Shown here one piece after another: positions 1 through 7,693 of a stretch of 15,282 nt of DNA. How positions within the stretch are numbered: the first letter of the stretch is position 1; each line of letters begins with the position of its first letter. This DNA is from CAZKDV01 sp964551645 (lineage in GTDB: Bacteria > Bacteroidota > Bacteroidia > Bacteroidales > DTU049): NCBI GenBank assembly GCA_964551645.1, contig CAZKDV010000058.1:1-15282 (forward strand), in the 5' to 3' direction. Below the pieces are notes generated by a model. It was given only the letters and a program-made list of their open reading frames with translations, was not told the DNA's origin and searched no databases. The translations under genes and the position numbers were made by a program.

Positions 1-283
1 CAAACTCATATTCTAAATTTGCGATTGCTTTTCCGCTTATTTCGCTTACAGTCATGCTGGCAATTAAACTGAAAACAAGAGTTCCGACAACTAAAATTTT
101 CCCATGTTGTTCATTCTTACAGTATTCTGTATCAAAATGTATAGGGTGTGGATTCATTGTTAGCAGGGTAAAGATATTGTTATCGCTTTCTGTTATTGTT
201 TTTCCTGGCCAATGTTTGTATATATCACCAATGGATACATCTTCATAATACAAGCCAAATGAGTTTTTCATGTCATGTATCAT
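1..283 (-). CDS. MaoC-family (hot-dog) acyl-CoA hydratase, 3' end cut by window edge
   Basis: The minus-strand frame is open from an ATG at 283 to base 1, giving 94 N-terminal residues with no stop. The protein begins with an FGLYYEDVSIGDIYKHWPG-type segment (residues 9-27) and continues with TESDNNIFTLLTMNPHPIHF (31-50), HGKILVVGTLVFSL (60-73) and ISGKAIANLEYE (82-93). This order is typical of MaoC-like (R)-enoyl-CoA hydratases, with the NPxxxH segment in the active-site helix. The LTMNPxPxHFD form, rather than GDxNPxH, recalls the itaconyl-/mesaconyl-CoA hydratase-like branch; that is from memory of the family, and the substrate is unknown. It starts 7 nt after the stop of the ketoisomerase homologue, so it is very probably co-transcribed with it. 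A second ATG at 271 is an equally possible start. Family assignment is firm; the specific reaction is not. Confidence 0.85.
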   Translation of the reverse strand, partial: MIHDMKNSFGLYYEDVSIGDIYKHWPGKTITESDNNIFTLLTMNPHPIHFDTEYCKNEQHGKILVVGTLVFSLIASMTVSEISGKAIANLEYEF

Positions 284-290
284 ACTTTGC

Positions 291-713
291 TTATTTTAAG
301 GTTTTAATATAATTGATATATCTATCATATTCTCTAATATAATCATTTTCTTGATATCGCTCTGATGCTAACACAAGACAAACAGCACCCGATGAGAAGT
401 TTCTGAGTTCTCTCCATATTCCAGATATTATGTGTAAACCGATATAAGGTTTGCTAAGATGAACCACTTTTTGGTTTATGCCATCATTTACAACAACATC
501 AAAAGAACCACTGACGGCAATTACAAGTTGTTCAAGAAATTTGTGTGCATGTCCACCTCTGTCTTGCCCACCGGGTACATCGTAAACATAATATACTCGT
601 TTAATGTTAAAAGGAGCAGTTAACGAATTTTCTATAGGTGTAATGCTGCCTGCACGATTATGAATTTTTGATAATTCAATAACATTGCAATTATATATGC
701 TTCTTTTCTTCAT
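291..713 (-). CDS. dTDP-4-oxo-6-deoxyglucose 3,4-ketoisomerase homologue (FdtA/QdtA/WxcM-like cupin), His-intact copy
   Basis: This 140-aa single-domain cupin is about the usual FdtA length. Such enzymes turn dTDP-4-keto-6-deoxyglucose into the 3-keto sugar on the way to 3-amino-3,6-dideoxyhexoses (Fuc3N or Qui3N) of surface polysaccharides. Visible family marks are RAGSITPIEN (20-29), IKRVYYVYDVPGG (37-49), RGGHAH with H55 and H57 (52-57), SGSFDVVVNDG (68-78), IWRELRNFS (99-107) and NDYIREYD (123-130). The H-x-H pair matches the active-site histidines known from FdtA. The ATG at 713 lies inside the preceding gene (23-nt overlap, 691-713), which suggests translational coupling; no other Met occurs near the N-terminus. 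Whether the product is the gluco (QdtA-type) or galacto (FdtA-type) sugar cannot be read from the sequence. No partner dTDP-sugar aminotransferase or acyltransferase lies in the window. Confidence 0.88.
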   Translation of the reverse strand: MKKRSIYNCNVIELSKIHNRAGSITPIENSLTAPFNIKRVYYVYDVPGGQDRGGHAHKFLEQLVIAVSGSFDVVVNDGINQKVVHLSKPYIGLHIISGIWRELRNFSSGAVCLVLASERYQENDYIREYDRYINYIKTLK

Positions 714-1104
714 TTTTTGTTTTTAGGAATAAATCAAAATCTCTAATGTAATCGTTTGGATTATAGCTTGTTGACGATATTGAAAGCATAATTGAATTTG
801 TACTAAAGTTTTCTAAATGCCTCCATGTCATTTTTGGAATATACAAACCAACAAAAGAACGATTAAGATGGTATTTCTGTGTTGAAGTGTCATTATTAAT
901 AATAACATCAAAACTTCCTGAAAGTGCAATAATTATTTCTTCTTGTTCAAAAAAAGCATGCCCGCCACGAATTTCACCTCCAGGTATGTCATAAATCCAA
1001 TATACTCTTTTAATTTCAAATGGAATATGTTGATATTGTTCTAAAAATGTCAAATTGCCTCTTGGGTCTTCAAACTTTGGTAGTGTAATTAGCTTTGGAG
1101 TCAT
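691..1104 (-). CDS. FdtA/QdtA-like cupin paralogue with HxH changed to HxF
   Basis: This 137-aa protein is a clear paralogue of the next gene. It has DPRGNLTFLE (13-22), IKRVYWIYDIPGG (31-43), LSGSFDVIIN (61-70), MTWRHLENFS (92-101) and NDYIRDFD (117-124). The HxH of the ketoisomerases reads RGGHAFF here: H49 is kept but the second histidine is F51. The protein may therefore be inactive alone, act on another substrate, or pair with the intact copy; FdtA-type cupins are dimers. I chose the ATG at 1104 because the protein then begins MTPKLITLPKF, as family members do. The upstream alternative at 1143 is a TTG lying just downstream of a promoter-like TAnnTTTG motif. The gene is first in a minus-strand cassette: intact ketoisomerase (overlapping by 23 nt), then a MaoC hydratase. 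Family is sure; catalytic status is an open question. Confidence 0.83.
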   Translation of the reverse strand: MTPKLITLPKFEDPRGNLTFLEQYQHIPFEIKRVYWIYDIPGGEIRGGHAFFEQEEIIIALSGSFDVIINNDTSTQKYHLNRSFVGLYIPKMTWRHLENFSTNSIMLSISSTSYNPNDYIRDFDLFLKTKNEEKKHI

Positions 1105-1140
1105 TTGATGAAAGTTTGACAAAGTTTTGTTTTTATTTAA

Positions 1141-1148
1141 CAAAAGTA
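1141..1148 (-). promoter_or_regulatory. candidate Bacteroidota -7 promoter element (TACTTTTG)
   Basis: On the minus strand this reads TACTTTTG and fits the Bacteroidota -7 consensus TAnnTTTG. It lies 36 nt before the ATG of the first ketoisomerase-like gene. I see no convincing -33 element. If used, transcription would begin a few bases downstream of the motif and exclude the TTG start at 1143. Confidence 0.35.
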
Positions 1149-1773
1149 TTGATTTTTTTTAATATCTACATGGTATTTTGGAAATACAAGAAAATTTTAC
1201 GAGATATAAATCACTAATACAATATTTTCATTAAGCAAATATAGAAATAACTGAATTTAAGGGAGAGGCTAAAAAAATAATGGCTATACGAGAAAGGCAA
1301 AGTAATAAAGAAAAGCTACCACTAACAGATATGAAAACACTTTTTTAAACACATTTCTCTATATTGAATATATTCTTATTATACTTTCAAAACAAAAATT
1401 AATGAAAGGGTATAAAAAAATTTTGGTTTATTCCGAAAAAATGATTTAGACTACTTCCTTAAGAATGAGTTAGGTAGCATTTTCTAAATTTAATGACTAA
1501 ACATCTATGTTACTCTAAAGGAGTGATAAAAGTTGAATCTATATTTAGTACAATACATTGACTCATAGTACTAATGCTGTGGTGTTCAATAGGAAAGATA
1601 TAATGTGGGATAAAACACAAGATGGTTTACCACAAGCTAATGTATAATAAAATTATGCAAATAAATTATTTTATACTTAAAAATGGAATTCAAAATATTA
1701 CTGTAACATTTAGTAAAGAGTACTGAATGAGGTACTATTTCGAGAAATTGGGACTCATTACAAAGATATTTGC
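1149..1773. other. gene-poor intergenic region of about 0.6 kb
   Basis: The stretch is very AT-rich and full of stops in all frames. The longest open pieces are very short: 22 codons at 1280-1348 and 34 codons at 1622-1726, both plus strand, resembling nothing I know. A 7-bp inverted repeat, TTAGTAC at 1545-1551 and GTACTAA at 1568-1574, is too weak to call. I find no tRNA, no insertion-sequence ends and no convincing terminator, although the PKD gene must end its transcript here. It could be plain spacer, an untranslated region or a decayed gene. Confidence 0.5.
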
Positions 1774-4700
1774 CTATAATTTACTGAAACTTCTACTCCA
1801 GTGGATAGTATTGTTAATATTTAAACTGATAAAATATATGCCTTGATTAAATGCTTTGACAGGAATTTGTATGCGATGTACTCCTGCTTGTTTATAAGGA
1901 TATTGTTCAAATAGAAGTTTACCTGAGCTGTTGTATATTTGAATGTGAATACTTCCTGCTTGTTTCAGCCCAATTTCAATATTGATATTGTCTTGTGTTG
2001 GATTAGGATATGGATTACTTATAAATTCTATGTAATTAAATTCTTGTGATGGGATATATGTGATAACATAATCTTCGTGTATCATTATAGAAACATTGTC
2101 AATAATATGATGTTCATCTGTTAGCATAATTATAGAAAGAATAGGTTCTTTTCCCCATATTTCAGCAAATAATTTGTATGTCCCAAGTTGAAGATTTTCA
2201 AACAAAAATGATCCGTTTGCATCAGAATAGGTGTATGTTACAGGATTATTTTCTGTGTCTAATAATATAATGAGTACATTTTCAACTGGGATTTTTATTT
2301 TTGAATCTTCGTTTATGATAACATTTCCGCTTATTTCTCCAAGACCATCACCATCAATCTCAGTGTCTATTAAATGAATATCGTATTGAATTATTAAGCC
2401 AACTTCTCCGACAGAGACAAATGTTGCCTGTGACCAGTACAATACATCTCCATAATATGTTGGTAAGTAATCAAAGAAATATACAGATGAATGGCTGAGA
2501 TGAGCTTGTACAATATAATTACCATAAGGAATATTTTCAAATAAGTATTGTCCGTTTTCAAGAATTGGAGTTGAAGTCACATAAATAATTCCATTTGACG
2601 TTTCAGGCAAGACTGTCAATAAATATACTGTTCCTTTATCTGCAAAGTTATTTCCTGCAAATATCTGTCCACTAAAAAATCCATTTGTCCCAATACTGAT
2701 AGTTTGACAATATTCATCTACACAATTTGTCATAACATTTGTTATTGTTAAACAAACAGTATATGTGCCATAATTCATAAAGGTAATGACAGGGTTAGGT
2801 ACATTGGAAGTTGTGCCATTCCCAAAGTCCCATGAATAAATGATATTTGGGTTGGGTGTCACAGTTGAATTTACAGTATAAAAAGAAACAACTGTATTAT
2901 TTATCTGATATGTAAAATATGCGTTGCACATATTGATTTTGTTTTGAATGGCAATAGTATCGCAATATGTTACAGCAGGACAGTTTGGAAACTGAACGGT
3001 AAGACATACTGTATATGTTCCACTATTTGTATATGTATGAACAGGATGATATTCTGATGATGTGTTTCCGTCTCCAAAATCCCAATTCAATTGAATGCTT
3101 GTTGAAATTGGAGTAAAATTTGGATAGAATGCAATTTGATTTTCAGAACCATAAATATATGTATAGGAAGCCTGACAAGTATTGTTGTCTCCGATAATAA
3201 CGTTTTGACAATATATGTTCTGGCAATTACCATTTAACTGTGAAACAACAAGACAGACAACATACACTCCTGGAGTTGAGTAAATATGCGTTGGATTGGG
3301 AAGGGTTGAAGTTATTCCATCGCCAAAATCCCAATGATATAAGCATTTTCCTATAGTTTGATTGGTGTTGGCTACAAAAAAATGAACACTTGCAGCTAAC
3401 TGGGTATATGTAAAATTAGAAGGACAAACATTATTGCAACTTGTAACATGAATTTGCTGACAGTAAGTTATAATTGTATCACAATGAGAAGAATATACTG
3501 TCAGGCAAACAGTATAGGTACCTTGATTATTGTAGATATGATAAGGGTTTTGTATGTTTGAAGTTGTATTGTCTCCAAAATCCCAATACCATTTTGCATC
3601 ATTTGTTTGAGGTACTAGATGTCCTAAGAAAGCGTACTCTTTGGATGCAGTTTCTTGATATGTAAATGTAAGATTACATATCTCTGTTGTTTCTTCACTA
3701 ATAATAATTGTTTTGCAATATGTGTCAGTACATCCTGTAGTTGTTGTAATAGTCAGACACACTTTATAAGTGCCCGATTGGGAGAATGTATGTTGTGGAT
3801 TATGAATGTTAGACTCATGTCCATCTCCAAAATCCCAATGATAATTATATCCCGGAATTGGAGATGTAGAGTTTGAACTGAAAAATTTGAGGGTATTTGT
3901 ATTAGTTATCTGCTGAAAAATAAATGCAGCACTGCAAGTATTGGCTATCTGAACAAAAATCGAATCACAATATGTGCAGGTGGTTGTTGCTGAATAAACT
4001 GTAAGACAAACATTATAGTATCCAGTTGCATTGTATGTGTGCGTAGGAATTGCATTAGTAGAGGTTGTTCCATCACCAAAGTGCCATAGATATTGAATAT
4101 TTGTTGTTTCTGTGGGGACAATAGGAGTGAAAGTAACACCGTAATTCAGTCCACTTGTATATGTAAAATTTATATCACAAGAATTTGTTTGTCCGATTGT
4201 GATTGTGGAGCAATATGTGTTGGTACAAGCTGTTGATGATGTTACAGTTAAACATACATGATATGTGCCTGATTGAGCAAAAGTATGAATTGGATTTGGC
4301 TGATTTGATACTGCCTCATCCCCGAAGTTCCAGTTATACATATAGTTAGATGTTGGAGTTTCAACGAAAGAACTTAGAAACTGAATAGTATTGGCTGTGC
4401 TTGTACACTGATAAGTAAAATGTGCTGAACAATTTGTTGTATTTTGACATATCACAAAATCAGCCTGAATATGAGGTATGGTTCCCTGTGCATTCATCAC
4501 TACCGTATCTAAAACGGTGTTGTTACAACTAAGTGTTGATACAAGAAACTGAATATTCGGACCTACAACACTTCCGTTTGGCACTGTAATGTTGTACCAG
4601 CCATTAGCATTCGTCTGTGTACATCCACTGAACTGAAATGTAGATGTGGCTGGAAATGAATTAACACATACCTCATGATTTGCGATTGCCAAACCATTCT

Positions 4701-4812
4701 CATGAATAACATATCCGCTGATAATAAGATCTGTGTTGTTTTGTGCAAGTAACTGAACCATACTGATAGCAAATATTCCAAAAAGTAGAAAAAGCAGATG
4801 TAATTTTTTCAT
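1774..4812 (-). CDS. secreted multi-PKD-domain protein with type IX secretion sorting domain
   Basis: The product is 1012 aa. A signal peptide (MKKLHLLFLLF...LLAQ, 1-24) is followed by a Cna-B/carboxypeptidase-regulatory-like domain (about 28-122) and seven tandem PKD domains (128-710). Each PKD domain has a WDFGDG-type strand, an NPxHxY turn and a GTYxVCLTV strand. Then come two more Cna-B-like domains (about 711-815 and 827-912, each with a FEN(I/L)xxGxY signature). A C-terminal T9SS type-A sorting domain (about 930-1012) starts NPYPNP and ends with a short basic tail, SFSKL. PKD domains are beta-sandwiches common in bacterial surface proteins, often acting as spacers or binding modules. 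No catalytic domain is visible, so an adhesin or surface-structural role is inferred. The start at 4812 is chosen because the signal peptide begins there; an in-frame ATG at 4854 would add 14 residues. The gene follows the M1 peptidase across an assembly gap. Confidence 0.88.
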   Translation of the reverse strand: MKKLHLLFLLFGIFAISMVQLLAQNNTDLIISGYVIHENGLAIANHEVCVNSFPATSTFQFSGCTQTNANGWYNITVPNGSVVGPNIQFLVSTLSCNNTVLDTVVMNAQGTIPHIQADFVICQNTTNCSAHFTYQCTSTANTIQFLSSFVETPTSNYMYNWNFGDEAVSNQPNPIHTFAQSGTYHVCLTVTSSTACTNTYCSTITIGQTNSCDINFTYTSGLNYGVTFTPIVPTETTNIQYLWHFGDGTTSTNAIPTHTYNATGYYNVCLTVYSATTTCTYCDSIFVQIANTCSAAFIFQQITNTNTLKFFSSNSTSPIPGYNYHWDFGDGHESNIHNPQHTFSQSGTYKVCLTITTTTGCTDTYCKTIIISEETTEICNLTFTYQETASKEYAFLGHLVPQTNDAKWYWDFGDNTTSNIQNPYHIYNNQGTYTVCLTVYSSHCDTIITYCQQIHVTSCNNVCPSNFTYTQLAASVHFFVANTNQTIGKCLYHWDFGDGITSTLPNPTHIYSTPGVYVVCLVVSQLNGNCQNIYCQNVIIGDNNTCQASYTYIYGSENQIAFYPNFTPISTSIQLNWDFGDGNTSSEYHPVHTYTNSGTYTVCLTVQFPNCPAVTYCDTIAIQNKINMCNAYFTYQINNTVVSFYTVNSTVTPNPNIIYSWDFGNGTTSNVPNPVITFMNYGTYTVCLTITNVMTNCVDEYCQTISIGTNGFFSGQIFAGNNFADKGTVYLLTVLPETSNGIIYVTSTPILENGQYLFENIPYGNYIVQAHLSHSSVYFFDYLPTYYGDVLYWSQATFVSVGEVGLIIQYDIHLIDTEIDGDGLGEISGNVIINEDSKIKIPVENVLIILLDTENNPVTYTYSDANGSFLFENLQLGTYKLFAEIWGKEPILSIIMLTDEHHIIDNVSIMIHEDYVITYIPSQEFNYIEFISNPYPNPTQDNINIEIGLKQAGSIHIQIYNSSGKLLFEQYPYKQAGVHRIQIPVKAFNQGIYFISLNINNTIHWSRSFSKL
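2683..4431 (-). repeat. seven tandem PKD-domain repeats, about 250 bp each
   Basis: Within the secreted protein, repeats begin at residues C128, C212, C293, C379, C463, C546 and C629, spaced 81-86 residues apart. Each carries four cysteines in one order: at the repeat start, in the VCLTV strand, in the loop after it, and in a late YC strand. The aromatic-FGDG core varies (NFGDEA in repeat 1, HFGDGT in repeat 2, DFGDNT in repeat 4, DFGNGT in repeat 7). Copies have diverged considerably at both protein and DNA level, so this is an old domain duplication rather than a recent DNA expansion. Confidence 0.9.
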
Positions 4813-4863
4813 AATGATTGATTTTAATTGGTTAGACGCAAACAAGTTAATCATTATTTCCCG

Positions 4864-4873
4864 NNNNNNNNNN
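4864..4873. other. assembly gap (10 N)
   Basis: Ten N bases lie in the spacer between the M1 peptidase stop (5083) and the PKD-protein start (4812). The true gap length is unknown. The flanking bases 4813-4863 and 4874-5082 are AT-rich and show no gene and no clear hairpin. The promoter of the PKD gene may be partly hidden here. Confidence 0.95.
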
Positions 4874-5082
4874 ACAAATGGAATAATTAATCATTTAGAT
4901 TAAAAAATTTTTTAAAAGTTTAAATGTTATGGAACTTTGTATATGTACTTAAAAAAATTTACTTCAAAGAATTTAAACAACTAATATTATGAGTAAAACA
5001 ATATCTCATTAATCACAAGATTTGCTAAAATATGATCTCCTGCATTTTAGGGGAATTACGATTTTTATTTTAATAAATACAA

Positions 5083-7467
5083 CTATTCCTTTCCTATAAA
5101 AATTACTGCTTTGCTTTCTTTAATTGATGGATTGTCTTTGTCAATAAGTTGCATAATATATGTGCCATAGCTTATGTTAATGGGTGCCCAAATTACTTGC
5201 TTTTGTCCTTCTGTTACATTTATTTGAGCAACTTGTTTGCCCTGATAGTCGGTTATGTTTATATGAGAAACTTTAATATCTGGGTTAATGTCTATCACAA
5301 ATTTATCATTAGAAGGATTGGGGTATATATTAAATGATTGCTGTTTTTCTTCTTCTTTTTCAATGTTAGATAAGTTTGGAAGCCCGATGCCAAAGGCATA
5401 TTGTCCTGGTCTTATGTTTGTAGTACTTAGATATCCTGATACTGCAGCACCTGTTTTTGTAAAGGTTGTAAGTTTCCATGGCTCACTACTATTTGGTCTG
5501 TATAATAAAATGAGAGAGTCTGCTGATTGTGTATGAGGTAATAGATTATTATCAAGGTTTCCGCTAGTGCCAGTTGTTTTGTTATATTGAAAGCGGCAAT
5601 TGATTTTTGCATTTTCGAGATTATTTCCATCTATTTCCCAATATCTATAATCAGACATTCTGAAAACTTGAGTGCCTTCATCAATTTTATCATTTTCTGG
5701 AGCAATCCAATGATGTTGAATTATTATTTGAGCTGAATCGCTTTTTACTTTTTCAACTTCAAGTCTGCATAAAACATCATCTAAAGTAATATTACCTTTG
5801 GATTTAATGTTTATCTGTCTTTTTGTTGTTGCAAAAGCTGTTTTATAATTTGGATCAATAAGGATTGATTTTGGTTCAAATTCTAATTCAAATTGCTCGT
5901 GTGAATGAATATCAGCAAATTGAACAGTATCTAATTTTTCAATTCCATTTTCACCTATAAATAGAACTTCAAATTTGTTATGTGTAGCATAATCCGTTGT
6001 CCCTTTTAGTTTTTGGGTAAAATATACATCTACAAAATATTTATTTATATCATTGTTGCTAACTTTAAACGAATCAACTATAAACGTAGAAAAGCCAGGA
6101 CGATAAACCCAGGCATCAAAAAATGGTTTTAAATCAATACCTGTCTTTGTAGTTAAATATGCTTGCAGTTCGGGCGTCGAAATGTTCTTAAACTCATAAT
6201 CCTTCAAGTATTGTCTAACAGTTTCAAAGAATAAATCATTTCCTATATAGTGTCTTAACATTTGTGTTACAATAGCTCCTTTTTCGTAAGTTGTAGTGCC
6301 GTATATATATCCTTTTTTCATAGGGTATAATGCTTTATATCCGTCATCGGCAATATGTGCATTGTGCAAAACGCCTTTATGCTTATCTCTGACATAATTT
6401 TTTCCTTCTTCTTCTCCATATACTGCTTCTCTATAAACATATTCTGAAAACACAGCCCATCCCTCATTAATCCACATATCTTCGGCTGATGCACAAGTAA
6501 CTAAATTACCAAACCAACTGTGTCCTAATTCGTGTGCAATTACGCTTTCATATATTAATGTTCCGTTAATCAAGATACGCGGATATGCTATATTCATTGC
6601 GTGTTCCATGGCTCCGTACATAAAAGGGACTCCAACATATCCAACTCTATCCCATTGATATGTGCCAAAATTTTCTTCATAAGCAATAATTATTTTTTTT
6701 AGGTTTGTAAATGTTGCTTCAACATATTTTTCTTCAGAACTTCTAACATAAATATCAATAGGAATGCTTTTTGAAGATAATTCAACTGTGTCAGATACTA
6801 AAACATAGTCGGAAACAGCCACAGATACTAAATAAGTCGGAATTTTTTGTGATATTTTCCAATGTGAAGTGATAAATTCAGTTTCAGGATTTTCGGTTTG
6901 ACTAATAAGTATTCCTCCACAAATAGCAATTTGAGGAGATTTGGTCGTGATATAGAGGTCGTATGACGATTTTGAAGTAAATGTATCAAGGCATGGAAAC
7001 CATGCTCTTCCGTAAGTATGAGGCTCTACATTCATGCCTACACCTAAGTTGTATGCGTAATTGTTGTCGCTTGAAAACAGAAAGCCTCCAAAGCCTTCGG
7101 GGTCTTGTGCCGGTTGTCCTCCGTAATATATGCGAACAGTAAATGTATCGCCCATTTCAATTGTTTCGGGAAATGAAATTTTTAAAATACTATCATTATC
7201 GTGTATAAATTCAACCGAATGTTTTTCGTTGAAAAGTATGCTATCAACATTTAGTTTTTCAAGAAATAAGTACATACTATCGGCATTTTCTACTTGAAGC
7301 GTAGATGTAATAAGCGTATTGCCATTTATGGTTTTTGATGAAATGTCTGTGATGGAAAGGTTGATTTCGTAATGTAAAATATCATACATTTCCCAATTGT
7401 GTGTTTGAGCATTAATGATGCTAAAAAAACTTAAAAATGCAATAAAAAAGAAAAATAGTCTTTTCAT
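5083..7467 (-). CDS. M1-family zinc aminopeptidase with type IX secretion sorting domain
   Basis: The protein is 794 aa with a signal peptide (MKRLFFFFIAFLSFFSIINA, 1-20). An M1 N-terminal beta domain is followed by the thermolysin-like catalytic domain. The zinc site is HELGH (H312, E313, H316) with the third ligand E335 in WINEGWAVFSEY. The exopeptidase loop reads GAMEH (285-289) where most M1 enzymes have GAMEN, and Y394 in TYEKGAIV fits the transition-state tyrosine. Residues about 460-700 form C-terminal domains I cannot name. Residues 711-794 are a T9SS type-A sorting domain (SFNIYPNPSNDKF..., with YGTYIMQL near the end). M1 enzymes remove N-terminal residues from peptides; the sorting domain implies secretion or surface anchoring. 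The start at 7467 gives the signal peptide; an in-frame TTG at 7503 is unlikely, as it overlaps a promoter-like motif. The gene is divergent from the glycosyltransferase. Confidence 0.93.
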   Translation of the reverse strand: MKRLFFFFIAFLSFFSIINAQTHNWEMYDILHYEINLSITDISSKTINGNTLITSTLQVENADSMYLFLEKLNVDSILFNEKHSVEFIHDNDSILKISFPETIEMGDTFTVRIYYGGQPAQDPEGFGGFLFSSDNNYAYNLGVGMNVEPHTYGRAWFPCLDTFTSKSSYDLYITTKSPQIAICGGILISQTENPETEFITSHWKISQKIPTYLVSVAVSDYVLVSDTVELSSKSIPIDIYVRSSEEKYVEATFTNLKKIIIAYEENFGTYQWDRVGYVGVPFMYGAMEHAMNIAYPRILINGTLIYESVIAHELGHSWFGNLVTCASAEDMWINEGWAVFSEYVYREAVYGEEEGKNYVRDKHKGVLHNAHIADDGYKALYPMKKGYIYGTTTYEKGAIVTQMLRHYIGNDLFFETVRQYLKDYEFKNISTPELQAYLTTKTGIDLKPFFDAWVYRPGFSTFIVDSFKVSNNDINKYFVDVYFTQKLKGTTDYATHNKFEVLFIGENGIEKLDTVQFADIHSHEQFELEFEPKSILIDPNYKTAFATTKRQINIKSKGNITLDDVLCRLEVEKVKSDSAQIIIQHHWIAPENDKIDEGTQVFRMSDYRYWEIDGNNLENAKINCRFQYNKTTGTSGNLDNNLLPHTQSADSLILLYRPNSSEPWKLTTFTKTGAAVSGYLSTTNIRPGQYAFGIGLPNLSNIEKEEEKQQSFNIYPNPSNDKFVIDINPDIKVSHINITDYQGKQVAQINVTEGQKQVIWAPINISYGTYIMQLIDKDNPSIKESKAVIFIGKE

Positions 7468-7500
7468 AATAAAATGTTTTGTTGAGGAAAATTTGACGAG

Positions 7501-7508
7501 CAAAGTTA
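7501..7508 (-). promoter_or_regulatory. candidate -7 promoter element (TAACTTTG) for the M1 peptidase gene
   Basis: On the minus strand this reads TAACTTTG, an exact TAnnTTTG match, 33 nt before the M1 ATG at 7467. No clear TTG-type -33 element is seen at the expected spacing. The distance matches that of the other candidate elements in this window. Confidence 0.38.
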
Positions 7509-7654
7509 AAGAAATATTGTTTAAAAATAAATTTTAGAAAAAAGAGATAACTTTTTAACGCAAATATGTTAGTGTTAATTAACTTAAATAAGGGTGTGAA
7601 ATTTAAAAGTAATAAAAAATGAGTTCAAATGTAGAATAGTAAAATATTAATATG

Positions 7655-7662
7655 TAATTTTG
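7655..7662 (+). promoter_or_regulatory. candidate -7 promoter element (TAATTTTG) for the glycosyltransferase-pyrC unit
   Basis: TAATTTTG on the plus strand matches TAnnTTTG and sits 31 nt before the GTG start at 7694, in the divergent spacer 7468-7693. A -33 element is not evident. If real, the spacer holds two back-to-back promoters, with their -7 elements about 150 nt apart. Confidence 0.36.
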
Positions 7663-7693
7663 TTCATATTTTTTTAATTCAAAATTATATCAA

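Noticed and set aside
54..248. 64-codon open frame on the plus strand
   Set aside because: It lies antisense to the MaoC-type gene, which has clear family motifs; the plus-strand product resembles nothing.
1105..1143. TTG start at 1143 for the first ketoisomerase-like gene
   Set aside because: The family N-terminus begins at the ATG at 1104, and the TTG touches a promoter-like motif.
1280..1348. 22-codon plus-strand ORF preceded by a GGGAGAGG stretch
   Set aside because: It is very short with no recognisable product, and Shine-Dalgarno-like sequence means little in Bacteroidota.
1545..1574. Inverted repeat TTAGTAC / GTACTAA as operator or terminator
   Set aside because: Only 7 AT-rich pairs with a 16-nt loop and no T-tract; it can easily occur by chance in this composition.
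1622..1726. 34-codon plus-strand ORF in the spacer
   Set aside because: Biased, low-complexity composition (Ile, Asn, Lys, Tyr) as expected from AT-rich non-coding DNA; no family resemblance.
2683..4431. Regular spacing of about 250 bp as a CRISPR or satellite array
   Set aside because: The period is that of a protein domain, the units are diverged, and the whole region is one open reading frame.
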